Of a stretch of DNA of 64,000 nucleotides, positions 21,510 through 33,899 are shown one piece after another; within the stretch, counting starts at the first letter, position 1; every line of letters starts with the position of its first letter. Under the pieces are notes generated by a model. That model was not told the DNA's origin. It did no database searches and was given only the letters and a program-made list of their open reading frames with translations. The translations under genes and the position numbers were made by a program. The stretch is from Polytrichum commune (Eukaryota > Streptophyta > Polytrichopsida > Polytrichales > Polytrichaceae): positions 15,897,001 through 15,961,000 of the forward strand of contig OX485807.1 of NCBI GenBank assembly GCA_950295325.1, read 5' to 3'.

Positions 21510-23370
21510 GATCGGTCTTTGCCAGGTGCATCGATGTCAAATGGACCGCTTCCACAAGAACCAAGGGGGTGGTTTAGCCTAGTAATCTAACAATAGCCAT
21601 GAGAAAGGAAGCAAAATTTCTTACCTCCAACATAACTGAGTGCATTTGGTCCCATGTTTGTTTTTAAGACCTAACAAATGCAACCCTAACCCTACATGTC
21701 ACTTTGGACTGGGCACCCCAGCCAATGGTTGCTCCCCGTTTACAGACTTTACGGTCAACTTTTATTACCTAGCACTTAATTTGAATCATGTGTGTACAAG
21801 ATACAATTATTTTTTATTTTTTATTTTTAAAATGGTGTCACAACAAAAATAAATGTAAATGCTCAAGGGGTGCACCTTTTATATCACACATGAGTATATG
21901 TGAGTGTACAAAAGGGGTATGAATTGAACTTTTCCATATTATGTATACATATGATGCACACATTATAACTTGTAGTTATGTGCATGTATGAAGGACCTCT
22001 AAAAAGTATATAATAATTGTATTTGTATAGCAGTATTATTAGACTTTGTAGGTTAAGTATTTAATATTGAATGAAACTAGGATGAATAGTTATCTCATGT
22101 CCTTATCTCATTCATGCATGTATGGAAGAGGCGGTATTAGGGTTTTGGAAGAAGTCGTTGAGCTGAGAACGAGGCCACTTCTTGCTTAGAGTTGCGAGAG
22201 GAATGGGTTGCACTTCTTTGTGGGGACTAATCAAAGGGGATGCGGGTGGTTCATGTAGGAAGTGATTGCGGGCATCAGTTGACTTAGAAGCTAGGTCTTG
22301 TCGCAAAGGCCATAACAAAATTTTGTTGAAATTGCAAAGATTCTCAAAACTCCTCATTTCCTCATTTGTTTTGTGTGTTTCAAATTGCCCCTTTCTCCTT
22401 TTGGGTGATTGTCATGTTAGTGGTTTTGTGTATTTAATTGTGGAAGCAACACAAGGTGTTTATAGATAAATTCTTCCAATAATTGAATCATTGGTTTTTA
22501 ATTAGAGAGCGTAATGCATGTATTGTCTTTGAATTAAGTTGTGAATTAATTTTGTCTCTGAATTAAGTTGTGAATACATGCGATTCTTGGGTTTTAATGA
22601 AAGGTGAACCCCCTGAGTGTAAATTGGACTAAGAAGAAATGCTAAACTATCTATTGGACTCATTGTGTTGGTGGAATCACCAATATGAATGCATATATTG
22701 GTTTAAAAACATGATGATACTAATTAAATTGGAGAAAAAACCAAATAGTAGTACATAGAATATTAAACTGATAATTTATGCTATTATTTACATAATATCA
22801 TGTTCTATATAGTTAGTAGACATCTAAGAAAATATGTAATATGCTTTTATTATACCATTAAAGACTAAAAGTAAACATGAAGAGGTCTCCCGCATGCAAC
22901 TGTAGAGCAATGTTATGTTGATGCCTTATATCTATCTTATTTCACTTCTCATTTTCCACTCCTTGCACTAAGAAACCAAAAACCGGTTGCACATGTTTAA
23001 CTAACATAATCATCAACAATAGTTAGTAAAAATGATAAGGGCTAACTCCTAACCACTAATAACATGGAAATAAAATAATGGTCGGGCCTTAAATATATAA
23101 AATAAAAAGTAATGTATGTAGCTAGGTACTGGCGTGACTGTGAGCCCGTTGGTCTATTGCTAATCACGGTCATCCGGGATGCCCCGTTAGTCAGGCCTTA
23201 TAATCGATTGCACACTTTACCAGACATTTCAAGATCACATATCAAGTGCTTCCACGGGATACCACATTGCGTCATCGGGAAGAGGCTAGGTCCTTTGTAA
23301 AATGTCAACAAACAATAGAACTTGCACAAATTAGATGGGTGAAATTTGATTATGGCAGGGTGTGTGGCTA
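21510..23370. other. Intergenic DNA, no gene seen
   Basis: AT-rich sequence. Open frames of 60-94 codons occur but none resembles a known protein or shows splice-compatible neighbours. Confidence 0.4.
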
Positions 23371-23378
23371 CCTGAACA

Positions 23379-23780
23379 AGGGTGAGTTTCCATGTAGGCC
23401 GCTCACCCACCAGATTCTAGAAAATAATGGGTCGGAGGTGTTCGCATGTACTTTAAGTGCAAGTTGCCATTCAACCACATTTTGACGGTCCTCTAGAATG
23501 TGGAGGGCCATGGACACGGGCCGCTAGATTTTCATGCGCCCACTAAAGAAACTTTAACCTACAAGTGCCGGTCACCGAAGGTTTTGAAGACTAGTTTAGA
23601 AGGTGAAGGAGGTTTTAACCATGAGGAGTTGGTTAATAAGTAGGCCTGGATTTGAGAAGATGGGAGTAGCTAGTTAGCATATATGAACCCTACCCCACCA
23701 TATTACCTCACATTTGGACGGGTTTGTCCTTATTCACACTAGAATCTGGTGGGCGAGCCGCCTACATGGAAACTCACCCT
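23379..23780. mobile_element. Candidate MITE with 42-bp inverted ends
   Basis: The left arm (about 23,379-23,420) and the right arm (about 23,739-23,780) are near-perfect inverted repeats; both contain GGTGAGTTTCCATGTAGGC in opposite orientation. The 320-bp interior is non-coding. I cannot define a target-site duplication with confidence. Confidence 0.5.
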
Positions 23781-23849
23781 AACTGAGCTCCCCAAAAAGA
23801 GTAACCTAATTCAAAGAAATTGCACCCCTTGACATGCAAAAGGCTGAAA

Positions 23850-24640
23850 AAGAAGTGTACATAACAAACCTCAACACTAATTGATTCACAACAACTTAAA
23901 CGCTTATCATTTTCATTTTAAAGTTAAACACAAAAATCTTTATTGAAACCTGTGGTGAACCTGATGTGGCTTGTGAATGAATCACGATCCCACATGCAAA
24001 GTATTGAACGGTTGCCTACATTGCCTAATAATACGTATTAAACTTCGTTACTAATCGATTCTATTTTTGAAGTGAGACACAAAGCCCTTCATTGAAACTC
24101 ATGCTCAACTTGAGAGCAATAATTTGGATGCAAAGAGGTTATCGATACGATGGCTCAATTTCCAAGTTTCTTTGGTCTTGGACCCTAGTTTAAAATCACC
24201 TTTACCGTACATAGAAAACTTGTTAGAAAACTCCGTCAATATCATTCATTTTTGAAGTGAACACAAAGATCCTCAATGAAAGCCGTGAAAAAAATGATGT
24301 GGCGCATGAATAGATTACGGCCCGACATGCAAAGTGTCGACCCAATAACATTGCTTGATTTCAAACTTCTCTTTGGTCTTGGACCCTAGTGTGATTAATC
24401 TCACCCTAAGTGCACATGGAAAACGTTCATCGACAAGTGCTAACTTGATTTGTGACAACTTTGACAAAATCGTACCGTGTTCAATTCACTTTGGAGTGAA
24501 CTACAAAGCTCTTCATTGAAACTTGTGAAGAAGATGACATGGCATGCAAATAAATTACGACTCGACATGCAAAGTGTTGAACCGATAAAACTATTGGGTT
24601 TCATCGTCTCTTGGTCTTGGAACCTAGTGTAAACTCAACC
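23850..24640. repeat. Tandem array of about 150-250-bp units
   Basis: Four diverged units share 'CACAAAGCTCTTCATTGAAAC', 'ATGATGTGGC', 'CGACATGCAAAGTGT' and 'TTTGGTCTTGGACCCTAGTG'-like phrases. Isolated further units occur at about 25,600-25,760 and 25,925-26,055. Confidence 0.65.
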
Positions 24641-25590
24641 TAATTGTAATAAAATCAAACTTTTCTTAAATTAATAAAATTATGAAGTTTGATGTTGTTG
24701 TTGTACCAAATGAACAATCTTTTTTTCCCTTAATTTGTTCATGTACCATCAAGCATCATGGAAATGATATATATATATATATATATATATGGAAGATGGT
24801 CATACTAGGAAAATAAACAAGGGGGGGGGGATTTAGCACTACATGGTTCCACAAGGGCTTCTTTATTGCCTATTTTCAGTTTGTTCAAGATAACACATGT
24901 AAAGTACGTGATGGCCGTTTGGTGTATTTCTTCCATAATTTTTAGAAATTCTTTTGTGATGGTATGTGAAGGTGTTTCATCTCATTAATCGAGCGCTTGT
25001 GCATTGCCCCTCTTACTCCTACCGTAATGATGATGAGGGGGTTCACTTTCCATCCTAAGTTCTTGAGGATAGTTATAAGTGGGTCATATTGTGTGTGTGT
25101 TTCCCCCCTTATAAACATGTGATAGAGAATCTATCAGGGCAAAAGGTGAATGCTATGAATTGTAGTTGTTGGATGGTGTTGGGGTTGGGTTGGGGGTTAG
25201 TGGAGGTTGGCTATCGTTGGAGCGTTGATTGTGCAAAGGATGACCGACCTTAGACTAACCATGCATGTGCAATGAAGTAGCCATGTGGAAACTATGTTGT
25301 CTTGTGGTCTAATGTTATGTTGTCTTGCATTAATTAATGTGTATTGTGTGTTTGGATGATTAGACGGTGTTGGCTATTTGGTGAGTTGCTTGATTATGCC
25401 CGGCTATTCGTAAACCTTTGATGTATTGATTGGAGCATTTTAATAGTAAGTGTGGCTAGGTGTCGACCTCGTTAGTTGAGTAGAGCGTGCAATTTGCATA
25501 ATAATAAGGTCCAATCCTAAGTCCAAAGTAAGGTTCAGTAAGGGGCATTTTGAACCCGAGGATTCAACTGGAACCCTAATGTAATCCCAC
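24641..25590. other. Intergenic DNA with simple repeats
   Basis: Contains an (AT)n run near 24,768-24,790 and a run of ten Gs near 24,821-24,830. No gene is seen. Confidence 0.5.
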
Positions 25591-26303
25591 CTTAAAGTGT
25601 ACATGGACAACTTCAACACCAATCGATCAATCCATAACAACTTCGATATCATCATAGTTGATTCATCTTGAAACAAATCACAAAGCTCTTCATTGAAATG
25701 TGTGAAACAACTAACGTGGCATGTGAATAAAGTACGACTCGACATGCAAAGCATTTGATTGAACGGTGCTACCAATCTACCAATCGAGCCTATAAAACAT
25801 CAAGCGCACATATCAATAAAAGTCCAATCTTGAGTCTAGAAATGAGGTCCATTAAGTTAAAGGGTATGTTGGACCCAAGATTTTGGGACCTAGACCCTAA
25901 CCCTAACCCTCATGTAAACCCGCCTCGTAAACAAGTGTCATATAGAAAACTTCGACCCTCATTGATCAATGCACAACCGTAACCTTTGATTGCATCATAA
26001 ATGGCTCATTTTGAAAGAGAACTCGCTACAATTGACATGCAAAGTGTCGGATTGCATGTTACCTACTTACCACATGTAGGCTAATAACAATAAGTAGTGT
26101 CCTTGCATAACATTAATAATAAAAATAAAAATAATGAAGCATATAAAGAGCCTTGAGGCCTGAGCGGTGGACATCTGGTGGAGGCTTCCACTTGGAAATC
26201 CACGTGGCACCTCCACCCAGAAGACTCTAGTACGTAATCCACATGAATGCTCTGCCGCTGACTCCCCACACAGTCCCGTCCCTCTCCCAATTTCCAAAAT
26301 GGG

Positions 26304-26321
26304 CTCTCGAACCTTCTCGAT
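26304..26321 (+). promoter_or_regulatory. Heat-shock element upstream of HSP101
   Basis: CTCtcGAAccTTCtcGAT fits alternating NTTCN/NGAAN units with correct 5-bp spacing: two perfect inner units (GAA, TTC) and two imperfect outer ones. It lies about 60 bp upstream of a TATA-like CTATATG and about 790 bp upstream of the HSP101 start codon. Heat-shock factor control of HSP101 is well established in plants. Confidence 0.6.
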
Positions 26322-26378
26322 GTGACCACAACTCGCCAGGCTCTTCTTCTCCATTCGCACTTCGATCACTTCCCTGTG

Positions 26379-26385
26379 CTATATG
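26379..26385 (+). promoter_or_regulatory. TATA-like box for HSP101
   Basis: CTATATG, 58 bp downstream of the heat-shock element. It would place transcription start near 26,410 and give a long leader of about 700 bases that contains the 300-bp duplication. Inference from spacing only. Confidence 0.35.
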
Positions 26386-26500
26386 ACTCCTCTCAAGGCC
26401 CTCGTAGGGGCAACGATAGCATCGAAATTGCTTCAGTTGTGTGCATCCTGATTAGTGGTGTTCATTTTTAAAATTTTTTCCCCTTCCTCTCAGTTTTGTA

Positions 26501-27065
26501 GCTAGGTTTTTGTAGGCGGGAACGGTGAAAGATTTCCGTGCTCGATTTGCGTTCTTGGAGCGGTGGCAATTGCTGAAAGAGTTCGTGAGGATAGCGTTCT
26601 TCTGTGGATCGATCGTCATTACTCTCGATTCCCATCTTAGCGATTGTGGCAGTTCAGAAAAAATTTGAAATATTGTTCGCCGTTGGAGTGTTAAGAGCTA
26701 CTACATCGTGCGAAGGATTTGTTGTGCGTAGGAAGGAGGAGGAGGTTGTCGGTTCGGTGTTACAGAGCTCTTAGTTCTCGTGTCTGGGTTTTTATAGGCG
26801 AAACGGTGAGTTCCGTGCTCACTTTGGCGTTCTTTGAAGCGGTAGTAGTTGCTGAAAGAATTCGTGAGGGGAGCATTCTTCCGTGGAGAGTGCAATTGAT
26901 CGACTTCACAGGCGTCTTTTGTTCGATTTGTCAGCGGTGGTGGCAACTTTGTTATAGAAAGTTTCTTAAAATCTGTTCCGCGTTGGAGTGTTGAGAGCTG
27001 CTACATCGTGTGAAGTCCGGAGGAGTTTACTGGAGGTTGTCGGATCGGTGCTACAGGGATTTTGT
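26501..27065 (+). repeat. 300-bp tandem duplication in the HSP101 leader
   Basis: Copy 1 (about 26,501-26,775) and copy 2 (about 26,781-27,065) share blocks such as GTTGCTGAAAGAATTCGTGA, CGTTGGAGTGTTGAGAGCT and GGAGGTTGTCGGATCGGTG. CTACATCGTG occurs at 26,701 and again at exactly 27,001. The copies have diverged noticeably. Confidence 0.85.
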
Positions 27066-27109
27066 TTCTTCGTTCTCGGTTCGGGAGCTTGTAGAGTGAG
27101 TGCGAGGTC

Positions 27110-30100
27110 ATGGATACCTCGAAGTTTACGCACAAGACGAACGAAGCGCTCGCGGTCGGCCAAGATCTAGCAACCGAAGCCGGCCATGCGCAGTACACTC
27201 CAGTCCACCTCGCCCTTGCTCTGCTTAATGACAACGAAGGATTGTTGAGGCAAGCGATTACCTCAGCGTCCGGGAGCGAGGGGACGATCAGTTCTGTCGA
27301 GCGCCTGTTGAATTTGTGTTTGAAGAAACTTCCGGCGCAGAGCCCGGCTCCTGATACTTCCCCGGCTAACAATGCACTCATCAAGTGTATTAAGAAGGCA
27401 CAGAGTCTGCAAAAATCGCGAGGAGACTCGCACTTAGCGGTCGATCAGCTCATTCTTGCTTTGCTTGATGATCCTCAAATTGGAGATTGCTTCAAGGAGG
27501 CTGGCGTCAGTTCTGCCAGGTGAAATTCATCTTCTGCTGTTTTGATGAGATGATGTTATTTTTTCTGTTTTATTCGTCAATTTGAGCTCCTAAGCTTCAT
27601 CTACAGTGAATATGTTTGGCTTGGAGACTGGTTTTCGTTTTACATTTTCTACTGTGCCTTTGTGACCATCGATGTGTTGTATGATGGTTTGTACACGTTG
27701 TTCGCCTTCTTGAATAGTGTGCCAAACTTCTCTGAATACAAGTTTCTTGCATCAATACTCTGGGAGATATGATAATTTTGCTGCAGTTTTATCTTCGCAC
27801 TAATCTCTTTTATTTACCCTTTTGACTATCTTCGAGAAGTGTGGGAATCGTTATTGAATAGTTATTTGAGACATTTTATCACGATTTGCAACATGCTTAA
27901 TCAAAATATAGGTGGGGAAGGTGATGAATGACCGGGATGAGCGATTCATGCCAGCTGAGATGGACTTTCAGGGTAGCGATTAGGTTACGAGTTGGAAATA
28001 AACGAGTTGATGAACGACCTGTCCTAACCTGGATGCCTTTTCACTTCTTACAGAGTGAAGAAAGAGCTCGAAACAGTCAGGGGATTCTCCAAAAAGGTGG
28101 AGAATGCAACTGGTGACACCAACTTCCAAGCCCTGAAGAAATACGGCAGAGATCTAGTTGAGCAAGCCTCGAAGCTGGATCCCGTCATTGGAAGGGACGA
28201 TGAAATTCGGAGAGTTGTGAGAATCCTTTCTCGAAGGACAAAGAATAACCCAGTGTTGATTGGAGAACCTGGTGTTGGCAAAACTGCTGTTGTAGAGGGC
28301 CTTGCGCAGCGGATTGTAAGAGGTGATGTACCAAGGTAAGTGTATGACTTAAGTTACTGCCTTTTGTTTGGCATTGTATATCTTCTTTCATGCTGCAGTC
28401 TCTAACCCTAACCTCCTGCATTCAGGGCCACTTTGACTAATATTGAGACAAGTCTGGCCATTTTGACCATCCATTTTTAATTATTGTTTCGTTTGTGCAG
28501 TAATTTGATGGAAGTCCGGCTGGTTGCCCTAGATATGGGAGCTTTGGTTGCGGGTGCCAAGTACAGAGGTGAATTCGAAGAGCGGCTCAAATCTGTCCTC
28601 AAGGAGGTAGAGGACGCTGATGGCAAAGTCATTTTGTTCATCGACGAGATACACCTCGTTCTTGGTGCAGGTACGCTCTACTTCATTTACTTACCTTCAG
28701 CAATCTAAATGCATGGCTAATTTAATTCGACACACTTCACTTTGCTCTCTCCTTGGAGTTTGAGATCTTTGTTGAATAGGCGACTTGGGGTACTTTATAC
28801 TCTGGCTTCTTCCTCATCGACTCACACTAGCACGACCATTTGGGTACAGGGCGCACAGAGGGGTCAATGGATGCTGCGAATCTCTTGAAGCCAATGCTTG
28901 CACGAGGTCAGCTGCGCTGCATTGGTGCTACAACACTTGAGGAATACAGGAAATATGTCGAGAAGGACGCAGCCTTTGAGCGCCGATTCCAACAGGTCAG
29001 TCCCACCCCCGGTATCGAGGACAATGTATAGGAGGGATATGATGATGATGTTTTCTTTACTCTACCTTTACTTGAATTGTGGAGCCTGAATTGTTCAGGT
29101 AAATTTCCTTGAGGGTCTCTTAAGCAACTGAAGAAAAGGTTAATTTTAACAGGGTCTCAAAAAAACAACCTTGTGCTAATTCTTGTTGTGGGAAATTATC
29201 AACTCACAGATCCATATGTGGTGCAGGTCCTTGTCGCAGAGCCGAGCGTGCCGGATACTATCAGTATTTTGAGAGGATTGAAAGAGAAGTATGAGGGACA
29301 TCATGGTGTTCGTCTGTTAGATAGGGCTCTGGTAGTGGCTGCTCAGCTATCAAGTCGCTACATAACAGGCAGATTTCTACCTGACAAAGCGATCGACTTG
29401 ATAGATGAAGCATGCGCCAATGTACGTGTACAACTGGATAGCCAGCCTGAAGAAATTGATGTGATGGAAAGGAGGAGGGTTCAGCTGGAGGTGGAGCTCC
29501 ATGCTCTTGAGAAGGAGAAAGACAAGGCCAGCAAGGCTCGCTTACTTGAGGTAACTTTTGAACTTATATTTTGAGATGCATAGCTATTTTACGTATTTAA
29601 TCCTCTGTCTATGCCATATTGGGATCACATCAGGTATTTGATGCACAATTTTCACCTGTGATTTCTTGGATATGTGATAGGTGCGGCAAGAACTTGATAA
29701 CATACACGATCAGCTGAGGCCCTTGAAGATGAAGTACCAAAGAGAAAAAGAGAGGTTGGATGAGCTTCGGAGGCTGAAACAGAAACGGGAGGAGCTGCAA
29801 GCCAACTTGGTGGATGCAGAACGGCGATATGACTTGGCAAGAGCTGCTGACTTGAAGTATGGTGCACTTCAAGAGCTGGAAAAGACTATCATCAAGTTTG
29901 AATCTGAACTTGGAGAGAACAACATGCTCACTGAGATTGTGGGGCCTGATCAGGTTGCTGAGGTAAGTGGTCATTGCCCGAGTTTTGTTCTCAAGGAATG
30001 ACAGTAGAGTTCCATCTTTTGTGAGCTAAGATTTGTAATGTGGGAATTGAAACCGTTTTTGTCCTGGTACTTTTCAGTTATGGAGCTTCTACTCTTTGTA

Positions 30101-31759
30101 TACTTGTTCCAAGCCGTGAGTGAGCATTATATTGAAGGTAGCGTGCCATTCTATGTTGTGCAGGTGGTCAGTCGCTGGACCGGTATTCCAGTGACGAGAC
30201 TAGGCCAGAATGAGAAAAGCCGGCTTTTGGGCTTAGCAGAGCGTCTGCACCAGCGTGTTGTTGGTCAAGATGAAGCTGTCCAAGCTGTAGCGGAGGCAGT
30301 TCTAAGATCACGGGCTGGTTTAGGGCGACAACAACAGCCCACTGGATCATTCCTTTTCCTTGGCCCAACAGGAGTTGGTAAGACAGAGTTGGCGAAAGCT
30401 CTGGCTGAGCAACTATTTGACAAAGAGAACCAACTTGTTCGCCTAGATATGTCCGAATACATGGAACAGCACTCTGTTGCACGACTTATTGGTGCTCCAC
30501 CAGGGTACGTCTGCAATCTCCGTATGTATATGCTCGTGCTACTCTGTAGCATGACTTGTTTAAACCACTTTGTCCATGTGAATTTTGAAGATTCATGCCA
30601 TTTTGATCGTTCAAGGAAATCAAGAAATGTTGCCTTTCTCCTGATTAAAAGGATATTCGCTTTTTGTTTTGCTTTTCCTAGTTGCTGAATCTGCAACTGT
30701 ATATCATTTTGCAGGTATGTGGGACACGATGAAGGTGGTCAGCTTACAGAAGCAGTGCGTAGGCGTCCGTACAGTGTTGTTCTCTTTGATGAAGTAGAGA
30801 AAGCCCACCCCTCAGTTTTCAACACGCTCTTGCAGTTGTTGGATGACGGTCGCCTGACTGATGGTGCTGGTCGGACTGTGGATTTCACCAACACAGTTGT
30901 CATCATGACATCCAATCTGGGTGCAGAGCACTTACTTTCTGGTTTGACTGGAGTGATAAGCATGGAGTCTGCTAAGAAAAAGGTGATGGAGGAGGTGCGG
31001 GTACATTTTCGGCCAGAACTCCTGAACCGGTTGGATGAGATTGTGGTCTTTGAGCCACTTGCGCATGCACAACTTCTGAAGGTGGCCCGCATGCAGATGA
31101 AAGATGTAGCTCTGCGGCTTGCAGAACGAGGCGTTGCTTTGGCTGTCACAGATGCTGCCCTCGACCTTGTTCTTGCAGAGTCCTACGATCCGGTAAGCTA
31201 CCTTCCAAAACCTCTGTCTGTTACATATCTGTGTCTGCTAAGCTATCTTCCAACAGCAAACATGTTTCTAGCTGCTTCGAGGCGTAGACCAACAAAAAAT
31301 AATGTGGCATAAAACTGGTCCTTCCAAGGCACTGAAGATTTGTTCAATCCTTTAGAAACTTTACATCAGCATGTAGCATCGCAATTGTGTGACCAGATGG
31401 CTTATTAAGCTTGAGTTGTATGTAGTCTTCATCTGTATCTTACAAAAATTTATTGTCATCTGGATCAGGTGTATGGTGCTCGCCCATTGAGAAGGTGGCT
31501 GGAGCGCAAGGTGGTCACTCATTTGTCGAGGATGGTGATCAATGATGAGGTTGATGACAATTCAACAGTGTACATAGATGCCAAGCCAGGAGCCCACACC
31601 CTTACATACAAAGTAGAGCGCAACGGTGGCTTTGTAAACAGCGACACTGGTGTCAAATCGGACATTCTCATCGAGGTCCCGAAGGCGCAGCTGAATGAGG
31701 CGAAGAAGATGAGAATTGAGGAAGTAGTTGACGATGCTGACATGGATGAGGACTTGTAA
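27110..31759 (+). CDS. HSP101: Cytosolic HSP101/ClpB disaggregase
   Basis: An AAA+ ATPase that, with Hsp70, pulls aggregated proteins apart; needed for acquired heat tolerance in plants. Nine exons: 27,110-27,519; 28,054-28,335; 28,501-28,670; 28,850-28,995; 29,227-29,550; 29,681-29,962; 30,164-30,504; 30,715-31,192; 31,469-31,759. All sites are GT-AG and phases are consistent, giving 907 aa, about the length of Arabidopsis HSP101. The Clp N-domain is at about 1-145. NBD1 has Walker A GEPGVGKT (207-214), Walker B ILFIDE (D279, E280), pore loop KYRGEF and ERRFQQ. A long coiled-coil M-domain follows. NBD2 has Walker A GPTGVGKT (605-612), pore motif GYVGH and Walker [11 protein letters not shown] (D677, E678). 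The acidic tail ends DADMDEDL. It starts [14 protein letters not shown] with no transit peptide, which points to the cytosol/nucleus. It appears intact. Confidence 0.96.
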
Positions 31760-32540
31760 ATAACCATCCCTCTTCATCCTGAGAGGACATTTGACCATCG
31801 CCAAATGAGCATATGCCGTTGCAAGGGCTTGAAAAAGCAGACGCCCTTGCATTATGCGGTCGTGTCTTCAATCTAGCCTGCAGCTGTTGTGGTAAATAAT
31901 TAACAATTTTGTGTGGGAGGCCAAGGTAGATCTAGTAGGGGCTCATGAGGTGTAAGGTATGCATGCAGACAAGCTTTGTCTGGCATGGTTCACTACCGGC
32001 ATAGTGAAATACATGTTTGCCTACAAGGCAACAATTTTTATGCAATTTGGGTTGCTGATGTAATTGCTCTTCTTCACATTCTAAACCCATTGGTTACATT
32101 ATACTAATCATTCTGTGTGATGCTCTTTAAGGTATACTGGTGCTATTTCGTTTGTTATTCTTGTTCTCAATCTTCTATTGATCAGATTCACATCTTCCAA
32201 TTTGTGTTCCATTAGCCAACCTATACTGAAACATCAACAAAAACCAGATTTCAAATTCAGAGTTTTCCTGATTTAGTTATGGTTAGCGGAAATACATGCT
32301 TGCAGATTCCTGAACTCCCGATTGTGTTCACTATTCCAGTGTGGAGTGGTTAATGAAATTTGAAGCTGTAGTCCAATCTCTGTTGAAACATCATGTGTTT
32401 CTTATGGTGTTTGTTCTTTGATTCTCACCTAACCACACACCAATCAAATATAGGGGTGGACCGATTAAGAGAACGAATCAAATAACACTACATATTTAGT
32501 GTTTGATTATATTTAGTGATAAATATAATCAAATACAAAA
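31760..32540. other. HSP101 3' region, no other gene seen
   Basis: Follows the HSP101 stop and presumably carries its 3' UTR. No canonical AATAAA lies close to the stop; AAATAATTAACAA near 31,892 is the nearest AT-rich candidate. Nothing protein-like is seen. Confidence 0.4.
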
Positions 32541-32544
32541 ATGA

Positions 32545-32880
32545 TATTTGTGTTTGATTATATTTAGTGTTGTTACCACCCTATCTTGCTCAACACTAAT
32601 TTTCAATTCTTTGATAATTAGTGTTAGACATAAATGCGCCGCCACCTTCCCTACCACCACCTCCCTTCTCCTTTTATCATTGTTAATTTTTTTGCATATC
32701 CTTACTAACACTAAATCCGTGCATGTAACTTCCACATATTACCAGAGTTGATATTTAGTGTTTGAGTTTACATTTAATGTTACTTACTTTCATAGGGTTA
32801 GTGATATTTAGTGTATGCGTTCGTATTTAGTGTTCCAAACACTAAATATGATATTTAGTGTAGCATACCTTGTTGGCTTG
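32545..32880. repeat. Dispersed repeat family C, copy 1 (TTTAGTGT-rich)
   Basis: Shares long blocks with 51,828-52,170, for example CTCAACACTAATTTTCAATT and CCTTACTAACACTAAAT. Many TTTAGTGT/ACACTAAA words occur in both orientations. The 67-codon frame in both copies is not convincing as a gene. Confidence 0.75.
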
Positions 32881-33899
32881 GACTTCTTGGTTAGAGGGGA
32901 GTTGTTGTATACTCGAGATGTGGTGTTGATATTCATTGTGTATTCAACTTACCGCAAAAGGCTTGGGCTTCAATTAATTGGGATGAGCCATGGTCACAAT
33001 TGCTTCCCTTGGGCAGCTATGGCCAGTCCACCCAATGGCACTTGTCCAATGTAATGTCTACTAAGGTAGAAATACCATAACCCGTTAACCACCCTCTAGC
33101 CATGCACTAGACCGCTGTCATAATGGTGACCTGCCATTTCTAAAACCGATCATGGCTTGGCGGTAACTTCAATGTGTGTACATTTAGTGTAGCCAATGGG
33201 AGTCGAGTGTTAATGTACTCGTGAGGTAACTGATTTAGGCGATGTTCTGTATGGAAATGTGGATTACCGTGTTCGGTGTAGGGAGAATCTAGTGAACGAG
33301 TAGGGGTTTGGACAACTTTCCACTTTGAAAAATTGTAGCATTTTTTTGTATAGGGCAGAATAATATGAAACAACTTGCATTCTTCATGAATCCTTCTTGT
33401 CTATCTTGGAAAATTATCTCATGATTGTCAGACTAGATCTTCAATGCGAATCACCTTATTTTCACAGGTTATGATATTTCTACCTTATGATGAGATTATG
33501 CACATTGCTTGAGAAGTTTTGTGAACATAATAGAGGCATTTGTAAAGTAAAGGAGACGAAACCATGGGTTTAGTCCCAAAACCATGAGTTTATGAGAGTT
33601 AACACAAAGTCACAGTTTTTTTAATGTTGAAATGACCCTACACAAAGAGTGGTGATGGGCAATTAAAAACTGGCTTTCTAGCTTGTCCTACTAGGATGGG
33701 TGGGTCAAGTTAGCTTTGCATAGGGCCGATCTGGGATGTATGATAGCGGATCCTACATGCACACCCTATTTTAGGGGTAAAAAATTGTCTCAAAGTTTGA
33801 GAGGTGGAAAGAGGAGCTAATTAGCTTTTGAGAGAATTTTTTCAAGGTAGGATTAAACCCATGGTCTCGTCCCTCTTTTAAGGACTTTATGGATCACTC
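32881..33899. other. Intergenic DNA, no gene seen
   Basis: AT-rich. One segment near 32,985-33,065 (ATGGCCAGTCCACCCAATGG, then AATGTCTACTAAGGTAG) is an outlying unit of the array that begins at 33,900. Confidence 0.4.
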
